A stretch of DNA of 61,426 bases from Candidatus Electryonea clarkiae (GTDB lineage Bacteria > Electryoneota > Electryoneia > Electryoneales > Electryoneaceae): contig JAVCCM010000050.1 of the NCBI GenBank assembly GCA_030765455.1, forward strand, positions 1-61,426, written 5' to 3'. The notes below the pieces were generated by a model that had not been told where the DNA came from, made no database searches, and saw only the letters and a program-made list of their open reading frames with translations. Below are positions 33,894 to 43,439 of the stretch, one piece after another. Position numbers and translations under genes: made by a program. How positions within the stretch are numbered: position 1 is the stretch's first letter; every line of letters starts with the position of its first letter.

Positions 33894-36467
33894 TTACCGG
33901 TGTAATACAGACTCAACAGTTGCGGTAACCGGATTCGGTTCAGAAATTATTACCGTTGATACACGTTTGTCTTCCGGTGTAAGCGTTGCAATGACACCGT
34001 TCGGATACATAACAACTGCCCTGATGATGAAGAAGGGTTGAAATTCAGCCCAAGCTCCTCCCGAAGTTTCATCTGTGATCCAGCATCTGTTGTTTGTAAA
34101 ATCAGCATTACCAAGGACTCTTGGTGATTCTGCTTGCCCCATAGCACTGAAACTAACGATGAAGTCACCGTCAACCTGAAGATTTTCATCTCGAACATCG
34201 ACCGGCGTGATCACTCCATCTAATGCTGTTGCAGTTTGAGTATGGGTTTGGTTTGTAGGATTCGTTCCATTCCAGCCATACACTTCTGCATTAAAAGTGG
34301 AACTGCCTTCCAACGAAGTTGCATACCATAACTCCAAAATCTGACATGGTTCGTCTGGCGTCAATCTTGACGCCATGTGCCCACCGGGATTTATCCAGTT
34401 GCGATTGGCTTGGCCGTTCTCAAAAAACAATGTATCATTCGTTCCATTCCCGCCAGATGCAGCAGGCAGTTGGAAGTTAACCGTGTGTGTCTGTCCTGCG
34501 ACAACATCCTGTTGGACTTGCCTGGCGCCCCATCCGGAGAGCATTGCCGTAATTGTCCGTGCTCCCGGTGTACAAGTAAAACTGTAATTCCCTGATGCAT
34601 CTGCGTTGTCGAAGTTATTATCGTCTGACTGAACCCTTGCATTTTCAAGCGGAGCGCCTGTGGCCGAATCAGTCACTACTCCAATAACTGTTCCTAATTG
34701 TCCACTTTGGGTTGACAGGGAAAAGTTAATATCATAATTCATTCCAGATTCAACTTGCACTTGCTGATTAGAATCTTCAAATCCGGCTGCACTTGCTGTA
34801 ATGGTTCTATTACCAACAGTCACAACCATAGAATAATATCCATCGACATTAGTAGCAGTTTGTGTTCCATCATCAGCAAATACTGATGCATTCGGGATTG
34901 CGCTGTTATCACTATTGTCTATGACATATCCAGATACAGTTCCTCTTTCGCCGCCTCCACCTTCAATCACGAGGGCGAAATTATGCTCATAAAGCTGATC
35001 TTCTACAACTACAACCGCCCATGAATTTGGATCATAACCATCAACTGTTGCAGCAATAATACGGCTTCCTATTGTTACTTCAAAACTAAAGTTTCCAGAT
35101 TCGTCTGTCGAAGTTAATTCTTCAGGGATCTCAGGATACAAATCAGTACTGATTGCAGCGCCGAATATTCCTATACCGGTACCCGAGTCGGTCACTCTTC
35201 CGGAAACAGTACCGGTTAAATCGCTTTGAGCAAACCAGATAAGATAATCCCGTTCATAAGTTGCGCCAGCCCGAAGTTCTTCTGTTGTATCAATCCTGGT
35301 CTCATACCGGTTAAAACTGATAGTAAGAATTCTCACCCCGGCATATACGGTAAACGCATACTCACCCACCGAATCGGTCATTGTCGAAAAACCGTCATCA
35401 CTTTCTATCAAAACACTATTTACAGGCGCCTGGTATAAGCCATCGCGTATAGTACCCTGGATAAACGCCTCATTTCCTTCAGGATTCCAGATCATTGATA
35501 CATCGTGTTCCACTTCCGAATCTGGTGCGACGACTACTGTATCATTTGACAGATCGTATCCGGGATAATATACCCTTACGATTCTACTTCCGGCAGCAAC
35601 AGATATTGAGTAATCACCAGATTCATCAGTGGTGTCAGTCACTCCGGCATCAGTCCTTACTTCTGCTCCCTCGAGTGGATCGCCTGATTCTGAATTGGTG
35701 ACAGTTCCGTTCAATGTTCCATAATCACCACCTTCAAGTGTCATGGATGCACCGCGTAAAGAGGGACTATTCAGGTTGACATTTATCTCTGCTAAAACTT
35801 GTGATTCATAGCCGTCTTTGGCAACTGTTGCACTGTAAGTTCCTGCTTCAAGCTCGGAATAGATGAAGAAACCGTTGGAAGTGGTTTCAGTGCTCCCTGT
35901 TTCGGTACCACCGGAACTGATCGTTACTGTCGCTCCTGCTAATGGAGAATTATCAAATTGAAGATTGACCAGTCCAACGATTTTGTTGTTTCCTCGTGTA
36001 AAGAACCAAGTCTCAATCTCCCCGGTACTATCGGACGTAGTATATGATAACTCTGTCATATCGTCATCATAAGAATGAACAGTCCATTCCCTGAACAGCT
36101 CCTCACCTCCAACAATAGCAGTATTCATAATCCAGTTGGTATCTGTCTCAACATCCCAGGTAGAGCTTCCATTCCTGACTCTTGATTGACCGTTATACCA
36201 TTCCCAATCGCCCAGGGTGTCCACTTCGATACGAACTAAAGGGTCGATTGAAAGTACCACAGCATCCTCGCCTTCTTCCTGCATAGCGAGTTTAAACCAG
36301 GTACCTGAAAAATCCGCCGGCGGAATACCAGAATCATCCGGTCCGCTGGGACCATTACCATTATCACCATCTTCATCTTTTTTTGCACAACTAAACAATA
36401 CTAATCCCATTGCCATAATCAATATCAGCATCAGGTTCAATAACCGGAATCCCCTCGTAGCCATCAT
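33894..36467 (-). CDS. large surface lipoprotein with six carboxypeptidase-regulatory-like repeats
   Basis: An 857-residue lipoprotein. The ATG at 36467 has a strong AAGGAGGAAAAG ribosome-binding site. The signal peptide ends in the lipobox LFSC, followed by an acidic, G/P-rich linker (KKDEDGDNGNGPSGPDD). A lipocalin-like segment follows (FSGTWFKLAMQEEGEDAVVL, about 45-150). Then come six carboxypeptidase-regulatory-like domains of about 85 residues, recognisable by repeated GTVSGxVTDSxTG, GAxIS and DESGNFSF strands. The final 170 residues (from about 672) match the beta-rich domain that interrupts FN3 in the T9SS proteins at 20-33 kb (ASRLTPDEPCQILELWYAT, FNAEVYGWNG, FIIRAVVMYPNG). It has no T9SS domain, consistent with membrane anchoring by lipid instead. 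Function unknown. Confidence 0.88.
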   Translation of the reverse strand: MMATRGFRLLNLMLILIMAMGLVLFSCAKKDEDGDNGNGPSGPDDSGIPPADFSGTWFKLAMQEEGEDAVVLSIDPLVRIEVDTLGDWEWYNGQSRVRNGSSTWDVETDTNWIMNTAIVGGEELFREWTVHSYDDDMTELSYTTSDSTGEIETWFFTRGNNKIVGLVNLQFDNSPLAGATVTISSGGTETGSTETTSNGFFIYSELEAGTYSATVAKDGYESQVLAEINVNLNSPSLRGASMTLEGGDYGTLNGTVTNSESGDPLEGAEVRTDAGVTDTTDESGDYSISVAAGSRIVRVYYPGYDLSNDTVVVAPDSEVEHDVSMIWNPEGNEAFIQGTIRDGLYQAPVNSVLIESDDGFSTMTDSVGEYAFTVYAGVRILTISFNRYETRIDTTEELRAGATYERDYLIWFAQSDLTGTVSGRVTDSGTGIGIFGAAISTDLYPEIPEELTSTDESGNFSFEVTIGSRIIAATVDGYDPNSWAVVVVEDQLYEHNFALVIEGGGGERGTVSGYVIDNSDNSAIPNASVFADDGTQTATNVDGYYSMVVTVGNRTITASAAGFEDSNQQVQVESGMNYDINFSLSTQSGQLGTVIGVVTDSATGAPLENARVQSDDNNFDNADASGNYSFTCTPGARTITAMLSGWGARQVQQDVVAGQTHTVNFQLPAASGGNGTNDTLFFENGQANRNWINPGGHMASRLTPDEPCQILELWYATSLEGSSTFNAEVYGWNGTNPTNQTHTQTATALDGVITPVDVRDENLQVDGDFIVSFSAMGQAESPRVLGNADFTNNRCWITDETSGGAWAEFQPFFIIRAVVMYPNGVIATLTPEDKRVSTVIISEPNPVTATVESVLHR

Positions 36468-37010
36468 CTTTTCCTCCTTATGGGATGAATCAAATCTGTT
36501 ATCCTGCTCCAATCTTACAATTTCGTAATTTTTTTGTGTATCATCAAGGTCTAATGGAGCCAATTTAACAATCTTTTCCCGTAAAGTACAGTGACAAAAA
36601 TTACCTTTTGGGTGTATATATTTCGATTTCGGATAGAAATTCCGCTCAAAGTCACAAAGTTACTAAAGATGATTTTTCATCAGGAATTAATTTATTAGCA
36701 ACTTATTGGCTGAGGTCATTCTCGAGCTTGACCCGGGAATCCATCTCTGTGGTAAAAAAAACCGCAAAGTACTCAGAGAATTTACTAAGGACACGAAGAT
36801 AGTCTTTGTGACCTTTGCGGTTTCTTTGTGTTCTTTGTGGTCAAAAGTCTATGGAGAAACGTTAACGTAAAGAGTTGATGAAGCAAGATTCGAGGCATTT
36901 AACCACATAGCGATATATTATAAAATCCATCTCCCATAGCGAGAATCTACAAAAATTATATATTATATTCTTTTATATTAATTATATCATTCATTACAAA
37001 GGATAGAACA
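36468..37010. other. divergent intergenic region with a dispersed repeat
   Basis: Spacer of about 540 bases between the lipoprotein gene and queF. It holds the dispersed element at 36745-36841 and an extremely AT-rich stretch (36945-36995) directly upstream of queF, where a promoter is expected. AAGGA lies seven bases before the queF ATG. No further gene was found. Confidence 0.5.
36745..36841. repeat. dispersed inverted-repeat element, copy 2
   Basis: About 97 bases, with AAAACCGCAAAGTACTCAGAG on the left answered by GTGACCTTTGCGGTTTCTTT on the right, so CCGCAAAGT and ACCTTTGCGG form an inverted repeat. Shares these words with copies at 33056-33136 and 46827-46926. Confidence 0.6.
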
Positions 37011-37424
37011 ATGCCGACATCAAAAGAAGATCTCAAACATTTGACTTTATTGGGCAGTAAAGTTAAAAGTACAGATAAGATTGAGGTTTTTCCGAATCAT
37101 GCCCCGGGAAAAATGGAAGTTACTATACACTGTAATGAGTTTACTTGCCGGTGTCCGATGACAGGTCAGCCGGATTTTGCGACAATTGATATCACATATA
37201 CACCAGGTAAGTGGCTTGCAGAATCTAAATCTGTCAAGTTATTCCTGGAACGATACCGGGAAGAAGGTGTTTTTCATGAGCATTTCGCAGTGGAATTGGG
37301 CGAAGCTTTTGTGAGCTTTGTGAAGCCGATACAATTGGAAGTAGTTGTACATTTTAACGTTCGTGGAGGAATTGCTGTTGATGCTGCGTATCATTATGAA
37401 AAAAATAGCAGTGCGCAGGGATAA
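37011..37424 (+). CDS. queF: preQ1 synthase (NADPH-dependent 7-cyano-7-deazaguanine reductase)
   Basis: A 137-residue cytoplasmic enzyme of the short, unimodular QueF type. It reduces the nitrile of preQ0 to the amine preQ1 with NADPH in queuosine biosynthesis. The QueF signature is intact: the catalytic cysteine is C48 in FTCRCPMTGQPDFATIDITY, with the conserved Asp in QPDF. The family motif ESKSVKLFL (71-79) marks the NADPH-binding loop, and GVFHEHF contributes the substrate-binding His/Glu. AAGGA precedes the ATG by seven bases. It is followed by 195 bases before glgC, so it is probably monocistronic. No other queuosine genes are in the window, so preQ0 must be made or imported from elsewhere. 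Confidence 0.95.
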   Translation: MPTSKEDLKHLTLLGSKVKSTDKIEVFPNHAPGKMEVTIHCNEFTCRCPMTGQPDFATIDITYTPGKWLAESKSVKLFLERYREEGVFHEHFAVELGEAFVSFVKPIQLEVVVHFNVRGGIAVDAAYHYEKNSSAQG

Positions 37425-37555
37425 TTAAGATAAACAGACAAGGAATCCCTCCAGGTTTTGCAATGCAAAAACTTTGCTGTTATACGTAAGAAAAATCGAT
37501 CTACTCAATTTTAAAATATATTCAATAATAAAAGAATTATAGACGTCATTTCCCT

Positions 37556-37585
37556 TTGCACAGAGTTAAAATATCCTTACATTAT
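37556..37585 (+). promoter_or_regulatory. possible promoter of glgC
   Basis: TTGCAC (37556-37561) and CATTAT (37580-37585) are separated by 18 bases and lie 35 bases before the glgC ATG. The match to consensus is moderate. Confidence 0.3.
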
Positions 37586-37619
37586 TACGTCTATTAATAA
37601 TCAGATAACAGAGATAAGA

Positions 37620-38828
37620 ATGAAAACGTTTACAACCATGATTATGGCTGGGGGGCGGGGTGAACGGCTTTTTCCTCTCACCCGTTCTCATGCAAAGCCG
37701 GCTATCCGTTTCGGCGGTATATATTACATCATTGATTTTACACTCTCCAACTGTGTCCGTTCCGGAGTAAAACGGATATTTATGCTTACTCAATTCGCTT
37801 CTTCTTCACTCGAACGTCATATCCGGCGTGGATGGGCTGGTCTGTTCCGCTCCGAATTCGGTGAGTACATCGAAACCAGGCCTCCACAGAACTATACCGG
37901 GCAGGAATGGTACACCGGGACTGCAGATTGTATTTTTAAAAATATTGACCTCATCGAGGAAGAACATTCCGATGGTGTCCTGATACTGTCCGGCGATCAT
38001 ATTTATAAGATGGATTACCGTAAATTGTTGTGGTTCCATCATGATAACAATGCCGATCTTACTGTTACTTGTATTGAAGTCCCGTTAGAAAATGTAAATA
38101 ACTTCGGCGTTGTTACAGTCGATAAGAATTCGAAGATCAAATCTTTTGACGAGAAACCGGATAATCCTAAACCAATTCCAGGCAATGAAACCCATGCTTA
38201 CTGCAATATGGGTGTATATTATTTCCAAAAAGATTTCCTTGTTGACATTTTAAAAAAGGACTCGGCAGATAAGAACAGCTCACATGATTTTGGGAAGGAT
38301 ATCATCCCGAAGCTGATCACGTCAGGCAAAAAAATCTTTGCTTATGAATTCCTGGATGAGAATAAAAAAGGTAATCCCTACTGGCGTGATATCGGGACCC
38401 TCGATGCCTATTATGAAGCGAACATGGACCTGATTGATATCGATCCGGTGTTTAACCTTTACGATAATCGCTGGCCCATTCGCTGTTTCAATCCTCAACT
38501 TCCTCCCGCAAAAACAGTATTTAACTGGCAAGGTGAGAACAGGGTGGGTTTGGCAACTGATTCATTGATCTCACCGGGGGTGATTATCTCCGGTGGAAGA
38601 GTTGAACGCTCAATACTATCGCCTGAAGTACATGTTCGTTCCTATACAACTATTTCGAATTCGATTTTATTTGACAGGGTGGAGGTTGGGCAGGATTGTT
38701 GCATCAAAAACGCTATCATCGATAGAAACGTCAAATTACCGCCAGGCACCAAAATAGGATTAAACCTCGAAGAAGACAGGCAGAAATATACTGTGACCGA
38801 GAAGGGAGTTTGCGTTGTCACCTCTTAG
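37620..38828 (+). CDS. glgC: glucose-1-phosphate adenylyltransferase
   Basis: A 402-residue enzyme that makes ADP-glucose from ATP and glucose-1-phosphate, the committed step of bacterial glycogen synthesis. The nucleotidyltransferase fold begins MAGGRGERLFPLTRSHAKPA, the nucleotide-binding GGxGxRLxPLT motif with the conserved Lys. SGDHIYKMDY (about residues 124-133) carries the metal-binding Asp. YWRDIGTLDAYYEANMDL is the canonical substrate-binding segment. The last 100 residues are a left-handed beta-helix (GVIISGGRVERSILSPEVHV, NSILFDRVEVGQDC, NAIIDRNVKLPPGTKIG), as expected. Length is normal for the family. It is flanked by spacers of about 195 and 350 bases, so no glycogen operon is seen here. 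Confidence 0.95.
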   Translation: MKTFTTMIMAGGRGERLFPLTRSHAKPAIRFGGIYYIIDFTLSNCVRSGVKRIFMLTQFASSSLERHIRRGWAGLFRSEFGEYIETRPPQNYTGQEWYTGTADCIFKNIDLIEEEHSDGVLILSGDHIYKMDYRKLLWFHHDNNADLTVTCIEVPLENVNNFGVVTVDKNSKIKSFDEKPDNPKPIPGNETHAYCNMGVYYFQKDFLVDILKKDSADKNSSHDFGKDIIPKLITSGKKIFAYEFLDENKKGNPYWRDIGTLDAYYEANMDLIDIDPVFNLYDNRWPIRCFNPQLPPAKTVFNWQGENRVGLATDSLISPGVIISGGRVERSILSPEVHVRSYTTISNSILFDRVEVGQDCCIKNAIIDRNVKLPPGTKIGLNLEEDRQKYTVTEKGVCVVTS

Positions 38829-39178
38829 GGCTCGTCTCTGAATGAAAGAATTACTACATCCCGTCATATGGTGTGAAACCTCAAATTAAGTTTTTATTAG
38901 AAAGTATGATCATCCCGTTAATTTTATCGTTGACCTCCTGTTTCGAGTCATTTAGTCTGAACCTCTTGATATCATAAACTTATGAATTTACCTTCAGCGC
39001 ACCATTGGCATTCTTAAACAGGAATGCCTTGTTTCATAACAGCTAAAAAGAGCGATTTTGATATACGGCAGATTTGACTAAGTACTGTGTCTCCATGAGG
39101 CATGGAACATGTCGGCATCAATTGCGTTAGAAAACTAAAAAGAATCATATAACAAATAGTGTAATACGGGAAAAGACT
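38829..39178. other. 350-base intergenic region, no recognised content
   Basis: Between glgC and the ABC operon. I found no convincing hairpin terminator, promoter or ORF with a ribosome-binding site apart from GGGA just before the ATG at 39179. The promoter of the ABC operon presumably lies here. Confidence 0.4.
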
Positions 39179-40147
39179 ATGATTCAAATCAAAAATTTGA
39201 GTAAGCATTACGGTAAATTCCCTGCTGTCGATGATATCTCTTTCGATGTAGCTGACGGCGAGATCTTGGGTTTTCTTGGACCCAATGGAGCCGGTAAGAC
39301 CACAACGATGAAGGTAATCACCGGATATTACCCTCCTACTGCAGGAAAAATTACTGTTGAGGGAATCGACGTTGAGGAAGACAGCCTGGCAACCCGCCAA
39401 CTTATTGGCTACCTGCCTGAATCCAATCCGCTTTACCATGACCTGACGGTTTACGAGTACCTCGATCTTATCGCTGAACTCCGCCAGATACCAAAGGAAA
39501 AACGGAAAGAACGTATCGGGCAAATGACTGAGATCACTTCTATTACCGACCGCCTGGGGCAGGTAATAGGTCAGTTATCCAAAGGTTATCGTCAACGTGT
39601 AGGAATTGCACAGGCGATGCTTCACGATCCTAAAATCCTGATTCTGGACGAACCGACTATCGGGCTTGATCCAAACCAGATTGTAGAGATTCGTTCGATG
39701 ATTAAGGACATCGGGCAACACAAAACAGTCATCCTTTCGACGCATATTCTGCCTGAAGTTCAGGCAACTTGTGATCGTGTCGTTGTGATCCACGAAGGTA
39801 AGCTGAAGGCAGACAGTACGATGGAGGAACTTCAGAGGCGTTTCTCCGGTCAGCCGGTTATCGATCTGGAAATCCATGGCGAAGGCGCTGAAGATTCTGA
39901 ACCGTTTTCAAGGATACACGGTATCGAGAGCGTCGAACGTTTGAACGATCCTGAACCGAACGTTGTACTTCTTAAACTGGTAGTTACGGCGGACACCGAT
40001 CCTCGAGCCGATATTTTCAGGCTCTGCGTAGAGAAGAATCTGACTCTACTGGGTATGACAAGAGAGATCAGAAGTCTTGAAAACATATTCCAGCAACTGA
40101 CAAAATTAGATGCTGCTGAAACTGAATTAGAGGAGGCTGCGGCATGA
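39179..40147 (+). CDS. ABC transporter ATP-binding protein, GldA-like
   Basis: A 322-residue ATPase with Walker A GPNGAGKTT, signature LSKGYRQRVGIAQAM, Walker B ILILDEPTIGLDP and the switch His in STHIL, so it should hydrolyse ATP. A C-terminal extension of about 100 residues follows (GQPVIDLEIHGEGAEDSEPF), of the DUF4162-like kind seen in ABC-2 exporters. With the next three genes it forms the conserved set ATPase / ABC-2 permease / GldG-like protein / DUF4340 protein. The stop codon overlaps the next start (ATGA), so translation is coupled. In gliding Bacteroidetes GldA/GldF/GldG form an ABC complex needed for motility; in other phyla the same gene set occurs without gliding and the substrate is unknown. 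Confidence 0.92.
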   Translation: MIQIKNLSKHYGKFPAVDDISFDVADGEILGFLGPNGAGKTTTMKVITGYYPPTAGKITVEGIDVEEDSLATRQLIGYLPESNPLYHDLTVYEYLDLIAELRQIPKEKRKERIGQMTEITSITDRLGQVIGQLSKGYRQRVGIAQAMLHDPKILILDEPTIGLDPNQIVEIRSMIKDIGQHKTVILSTHILPEVQATCDRVVVIHEGKLKADSTMEELQRRFSGQPVIDLEIHGEGAEDSEPFSRIHGIESVERLNDPEPNVVLLKLVVTADTDPRADIFRLCVEKNLTLLGMTREIRSLENIFQQLTKLDAAETELEEAAA

Positions 40148-40860
40148 ATTGGAACGTAGTTTCTGCAATATTCAAGAAAGAGATGAAGAGCTTTTTCGGC
40201 AGTCCGATGGCTTATATCGTACTTTCGGTATTTCTCATCATTACCGGATGGTTTTTCACTCTGAACTTGTTCAAGGAAAATCTGGCACATCTTCGCAGTA
40301 TATTTGATATCCTGCCGTTTTTGCTTGTCATCTATGCACCGGCAATCAGTATGCGCCTCATTGCGGAAGAACGCAAGAGCGGAACGATGGAACTGCTTGT
40401 CACTATGCCGGTACGCGATTTCGATCTGATTTTCGGCAAATTCCTGGCAGCATTTGTTCTATATGCAGTCGGGCTGGCATTTACATTGATATATGCTCTG
40501 ACAGTAATAATACTTGGTAATGCTGAACTCGGACCGATGTTTGCCGGGTATGTTGGACTGCTATTATGCGGTGGAGTATATATCGCATTCGGAGTATTGG
40601 GCAGCGCACTGACCGAGAATCAAATAGTTGCTTTTATATTGAGCTTTCTACTCAGTGGAATATTTGCCATACTGATATTTTCCGCAATGATTATTCCGGC
40701 GCCGTTTGCTGATATCGTTCAGTATCTGAGCACTACTTATCATTTCCAGAATATTGCCCGTGGAGTGATTGACAGCAGGGATGTTATTTATTTCCTGAGT
40801 TTAATGTTTCTGTCCCTGTTGCTTTCGTCAAGGGCGATAGCACAGCGCAAGTTCCTGTGA
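40144..40860 (+). CDS. ABC-2 type permease, GldF-like
   Basis: A 238-residue integral membrane protein with six predicted helices, including YIVLSVFLIITGWFFTL, FLLVIYAPAISMRLIAEE, FLAAFVLYAVGLAFTLIY and FLSLMFLSLLLSSRAI. RLIAEERKSGTMELLVTMPV is the characteristic cytoplasmic loop of ABC-2 permeases of the GldF/NosY group. Its start overlaps the stop of the ATPase gene by four bases and its stop lies ten bases before the GldG-like gene. It probably forms the membrane channel of the complex with the adjacent ATPase. Confidence 0.9.
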   Translation: MNWNVVSAIFKKEMKSFFGSPMAYIVLSVFLIITGWFFTLNLFKENLAHLRSIFDILPFLLVIYAPAISMRLIAEERKSGTMELLVTMPVRDFDLIFGKFLAAFVLYAVGLAFTLIYALTVIILGNAELGPMFAGYVGLLLCGGVYIAFGVLGSALTENQIVAFILSFLLSGIFAILIFSAMIIPAPFADIVQYLSTTYHFQNIARGVIDSRDVIYFLSLMFLSLLLSSRAIAQRKFL

Positions 40861-40870
40861 GGTTGATGCT

Positions 40871-42454
40871 ATGAAAAGAAAAGATATAAATTTAACTGCA
40901 AGCATTTTGCTGATTGTCATTGTACTGATCCTTGTCAATATGATCGCTAATACTAAGTTCTTTCGTATTGATTTGACGGCAGGAAAAGTATTCACGCTAT
41001 CCAAAGCCTCGAAATCAGTAGTGAGCAATCTTGAAGATCCTGTGACGGTCAAGGTATTTGCCAGCAAAAATCTTTCACCGCAGCTTAATGATGTGAAGCG
41101 GTTCCTCAATGATTTACTTTCCGGATACGATGCGTATGGCAAAGGTAATTTCCATTACGAATTTATTGATCCGGGAACAGATGAGGAATTGGAGAAAGAA
41201 GCCCAGGATTACAAAATTCCGCCCTTCCAGGAGAATGTCTGGAACAAAGACCAGCTTGAGCTGAAAAGAGTTTACCTCGGTGCGGTTTTCCTGTATGGAG
41301 CCGATCAGGAAGTGATGCAGACAATTCAAAGTACTGCGGGTCTTGAGTACAATATCACTTCGATCATCAAACGAATTACCGCGCAACAGGATATGAAGAT
41401 TGGTTATTTAACCGGTCACGGTGAATCTTCTCCATTTGAGGACATGAAACAGGCTAACAGCATCCTTGAATCCAATTATAAAATCACTACCATTGATCTG
41501 TCAATGGAGGATGAGATTCCGCCGGATGTCAATACACTTTTAATCATTACTCCTCAAACGGAAATCCCTGATGCTGATAAGCTGAAAATAGACCAGTATC
41601 TTATGAAGGGTGGAACGATAGGCTGGTTTTATAATAAGGTTCATGCTGACCTGCAAAATGGTCAGGCAAATCAGCTGCCCTTGAAAATCGATGCCTGGAC
41701 CCAGGGATATGGTTTTCGCGTAAATGATGATATCGTTGCTGATATGAAGAGCGGTATGATCAATATCCAGGAACGTCGCGGTTTCTTCACTATACAGAAT
41801 ACGGTTAATTACTACTTTTTCCCGGTTCTGAACGCATTTAACAAAAATCACGAAATCACCCAGAATATCGAAGTGATTGCAACTTTTTTCCCTTCATCTA
41901 TTGATACGACTTCACCGGGTCATGGTGTTACTATTACCCCGTTGATGTTCAGCAGCGATAAAGCGTTAGTTGAGACAGGGCAGTACAATATCAACGCAAT
42001 GCGTAAATTCGTGCCGGCAGAATTCGATCGTGCCGGGATACCGCTGGCAGCAGCACTTGAGGGATCATTTACCAGTTACTTCGCCAGCAGGGAAATACCT
42101 GTTGATGAAGATGGTGAGCCGATGATGGCGAAGGATAATGTTATCCAGCAGTCACCTGACTCAACTCGTATGCTGGTTGTGGGCGAAGGTAATTTCCTCA
42201 AAGACCAGTTCCTGACAAATCCTGCAAACATTTTTCTCCTTTTAAATGCAGTGGACTGGCTGGTTGGAGATACGGAACTCATCAATTTACGTACACGTGA
42301 AGTAGTAATGCGTCCCTTGAAAGATCTTTCAACAGGACAGAAACAGGTTTGGAAGTATTTCAACTGGTTCCTCCCGCCGATACTGGTGATAGTCTTAGGG
42401 ATAGTTTATTGGCAGATTCGCCGTAATACACGCAAACAGGGGTTGGGAGCATGA
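40871..42454 (+). CDS. GldG-like ABC transporter auxiliary protein
   Basis: A 527-residue membrane-anchored protein. The N-terminal helix (ASILLIVIVLILVNMIA, 11-27) is followed by a large extracytoplasmic domain of the GldG type. This domain opens FFRIDLTAGKVFTLSKASKS and VKVFASKNLSPQLNDVKRFL, with KIGYLTGHGESSPFEDMKQA and a Rossmann-like region further on, typical of the family. It closes with a C-terminal helix (FNWFLPPILVIVLGIVYWQI) and a basic tail. The reading frame overlaps the DUF4340 gene by four bases. It probably works as the periplasmic partner of the ABC permease upstream. The family call is secure; the cargo is unknown. Confidence 0.9.
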   Translation: MKRKDINLTASILLIVIVLILVNMIANTKFFRIDLTAGKVFTLSKASKSVVSNLEDPVTVKVFASKNLSPQLNDVKRFLNDLLSGYDAYGKGNFHYEFIDPGTDEELEKEAQDYKIPPFQENVWNKDQLELKRVYLGAVFLYGADQEVMQTIQSTAGLEYNITSIIKRITAQQDMKIGYLTGHGESSPFEDMKQANSILESNYKITTIDLSMEDEIPPDVNTLLIITPQTEIPDADKLKIDQYLMKGGTIGWFYNKVHADLQNGQANQLPLKIDAWTQGYGFRVNDDIVADMKSGMINIQERRGFFTIQNTVNYYFFPVLNAFNKNHEITQNIEVIATFFPSSIDTTSPGHGVTITPLMFSSDKALVETGQYNINAMRKFVPAEFDRAGIPLAAALEGSFTSYFASREIPVDEDGEPMMAKDNVIQQSPDSTRMLVVGEGNFLKDQFLTNPANIFLLLNAVDWLVGDTELINLRTREVVMRPLKDLSTGQKQVWKYFNWFLPPILVIVLGIVYWQIRRNTRKQGLGA

Positions 42455-43383
42455 AAAATAAGAATCTGATATACCTGGGAGCAGCAGTCGTAGTATTATT
42501 CGGTTTATACTGTTTATTGCAGATCGGAAACGTCCCCAAAGCTGAGATCATGATGCTTGTGGAAACCGATACATCAATGGTAACTGAAGTATCAATATAT
42601 AAGGACGGCGCTACGACAACTCTTACGAGAGGTGAAAAGGGCTGGAACATTACTAATCCCTATGAATATCCAGCTAATAATAGTTTTATCAAAACATTGC
42701 TCAAAAAACTGGATGATTTACGTATAGAATCAACAGTTACCACCAATGCGAAACGTTGGGCGGAATTCGAACTCGATGACGGTAAAGCCACCAAGGTGAC
42801 TATCGTCCAGGGCGATGTGCAATCGGACTTCTATATTGGTAAATCAGCATCGGGATATAAGCAGACCTACGCACGTCTCGAAGGCAAGGATGAGGTATTA
42901 TTGATTCGCGGCACTTATGGTGTGGCTGTTAATCGAAAACCGGAATCCTGGCGTGAAAAGAAGGTTGCTGACTTTGCTGAGGAAGAAGTCATAAAAGTGA
43001 CTACACATCTCCTCGAAATGGTAAAAGATGGCGAAGACTGGCGGGTTACGACAAAGGGTGGTGAATCATTCGTAGCGGATCAAAGTAAAGCCGGTCGTGT
43101 TCCACGCAGCCTGAAAAATCTCAGGACTTCGGATTTTCCTGAACCTGCGGATTACGAAGGTGTGAACTGGGATAAGCCATACAGGGAAGTCACGGTTGGA
43201 TTGTCAACCGGTGATACCCGCAGTATCCGCTTCTATGAAGATCCCAATGAAGAAAACCGCTATTTCATGCGGTATCATAATACAGAACACGTATTCCGGG
43301 TCTATAAAGGTGTCATAGGACAAATATTCAAAGAAGCAGATGATCTGAAAGCCAAGCCCAAGGAAGAAGAAAATATTCAATAG
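42451..43383 (+). CDS. DUF4340 domain protein, membrane-anchored
   Basis: A 310-residue protein with an N-terminal membrane helix (LIYLGAAVVVLFGLYCLLQI) and a periplasmic part made of repeated beta-rich units (TEVSIYKDGATTTLTRGEKG, IKVTTHLLEMVKDGEDWRVT) typical of DUF4340. Family members are regularly the last gene of GldA/F/G-like ABC operons, as here, where the start overlaps the GldG-like stop codon. A biochemical role has not been assigned. A good terminator follows 27 bases after the stop codon, so the operon ends here. Confidence 0.88.
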   Translation: MKNKNLIYLGAAVVVLFGLYCLLQIGNVPKAEIMMLVETDTSMVTEVSIYKDGATTTLTRGEKGWNITNPYEYPANNSFIKTLLKKLDDLRIESTVTTNAKRWAEFELDDGKATKVTIVQGDVQSDFYIGKSASGYKQTYARLEGKDEVLLIRGTYGVAVNRKPESWREKKVADFAEEEVIKVTTHLLEMVKDGEDWRVTTKGGESFVADQSKAGRVPRSLKNLRTSDFPEPADYEGVNWDKPYREVTVGLSTGDTRSIRFYEDPNEENRYFMRYHNTEHVFRVYKGVIGQIFKEADDLKAKPKEEENIQ

Positions 43384-43409
43384 CTGATATTGAGCTAATT
43401 TTTTTTAAG

Positions 43410-43439
43410 CCCGTTGATAACCATCATCGGGTTTTTTTT
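43410..43439 (+). terminator. intrinsic terminator of the ABC/GldG operon
   Basis: CCCGTTGAT (43410-43418) pairs with ATCATCGGG (43423-43431) with one mismatch around a four-base loop and runs into eight Ts (43432-43439). Confidence 0.85.

Noticed and set aside
37011..38828. queF-glgC as one operon
   Set aside because: 195 bases separate them, with a possible promoter in front of glgC, and their functions are unrelated.
39014..39523. 169-codon minus-strand frame opposite the ABC ATPase gene
   Set aside because: Antisense shadow of a gene with all ABC motifs; no motif of its own.
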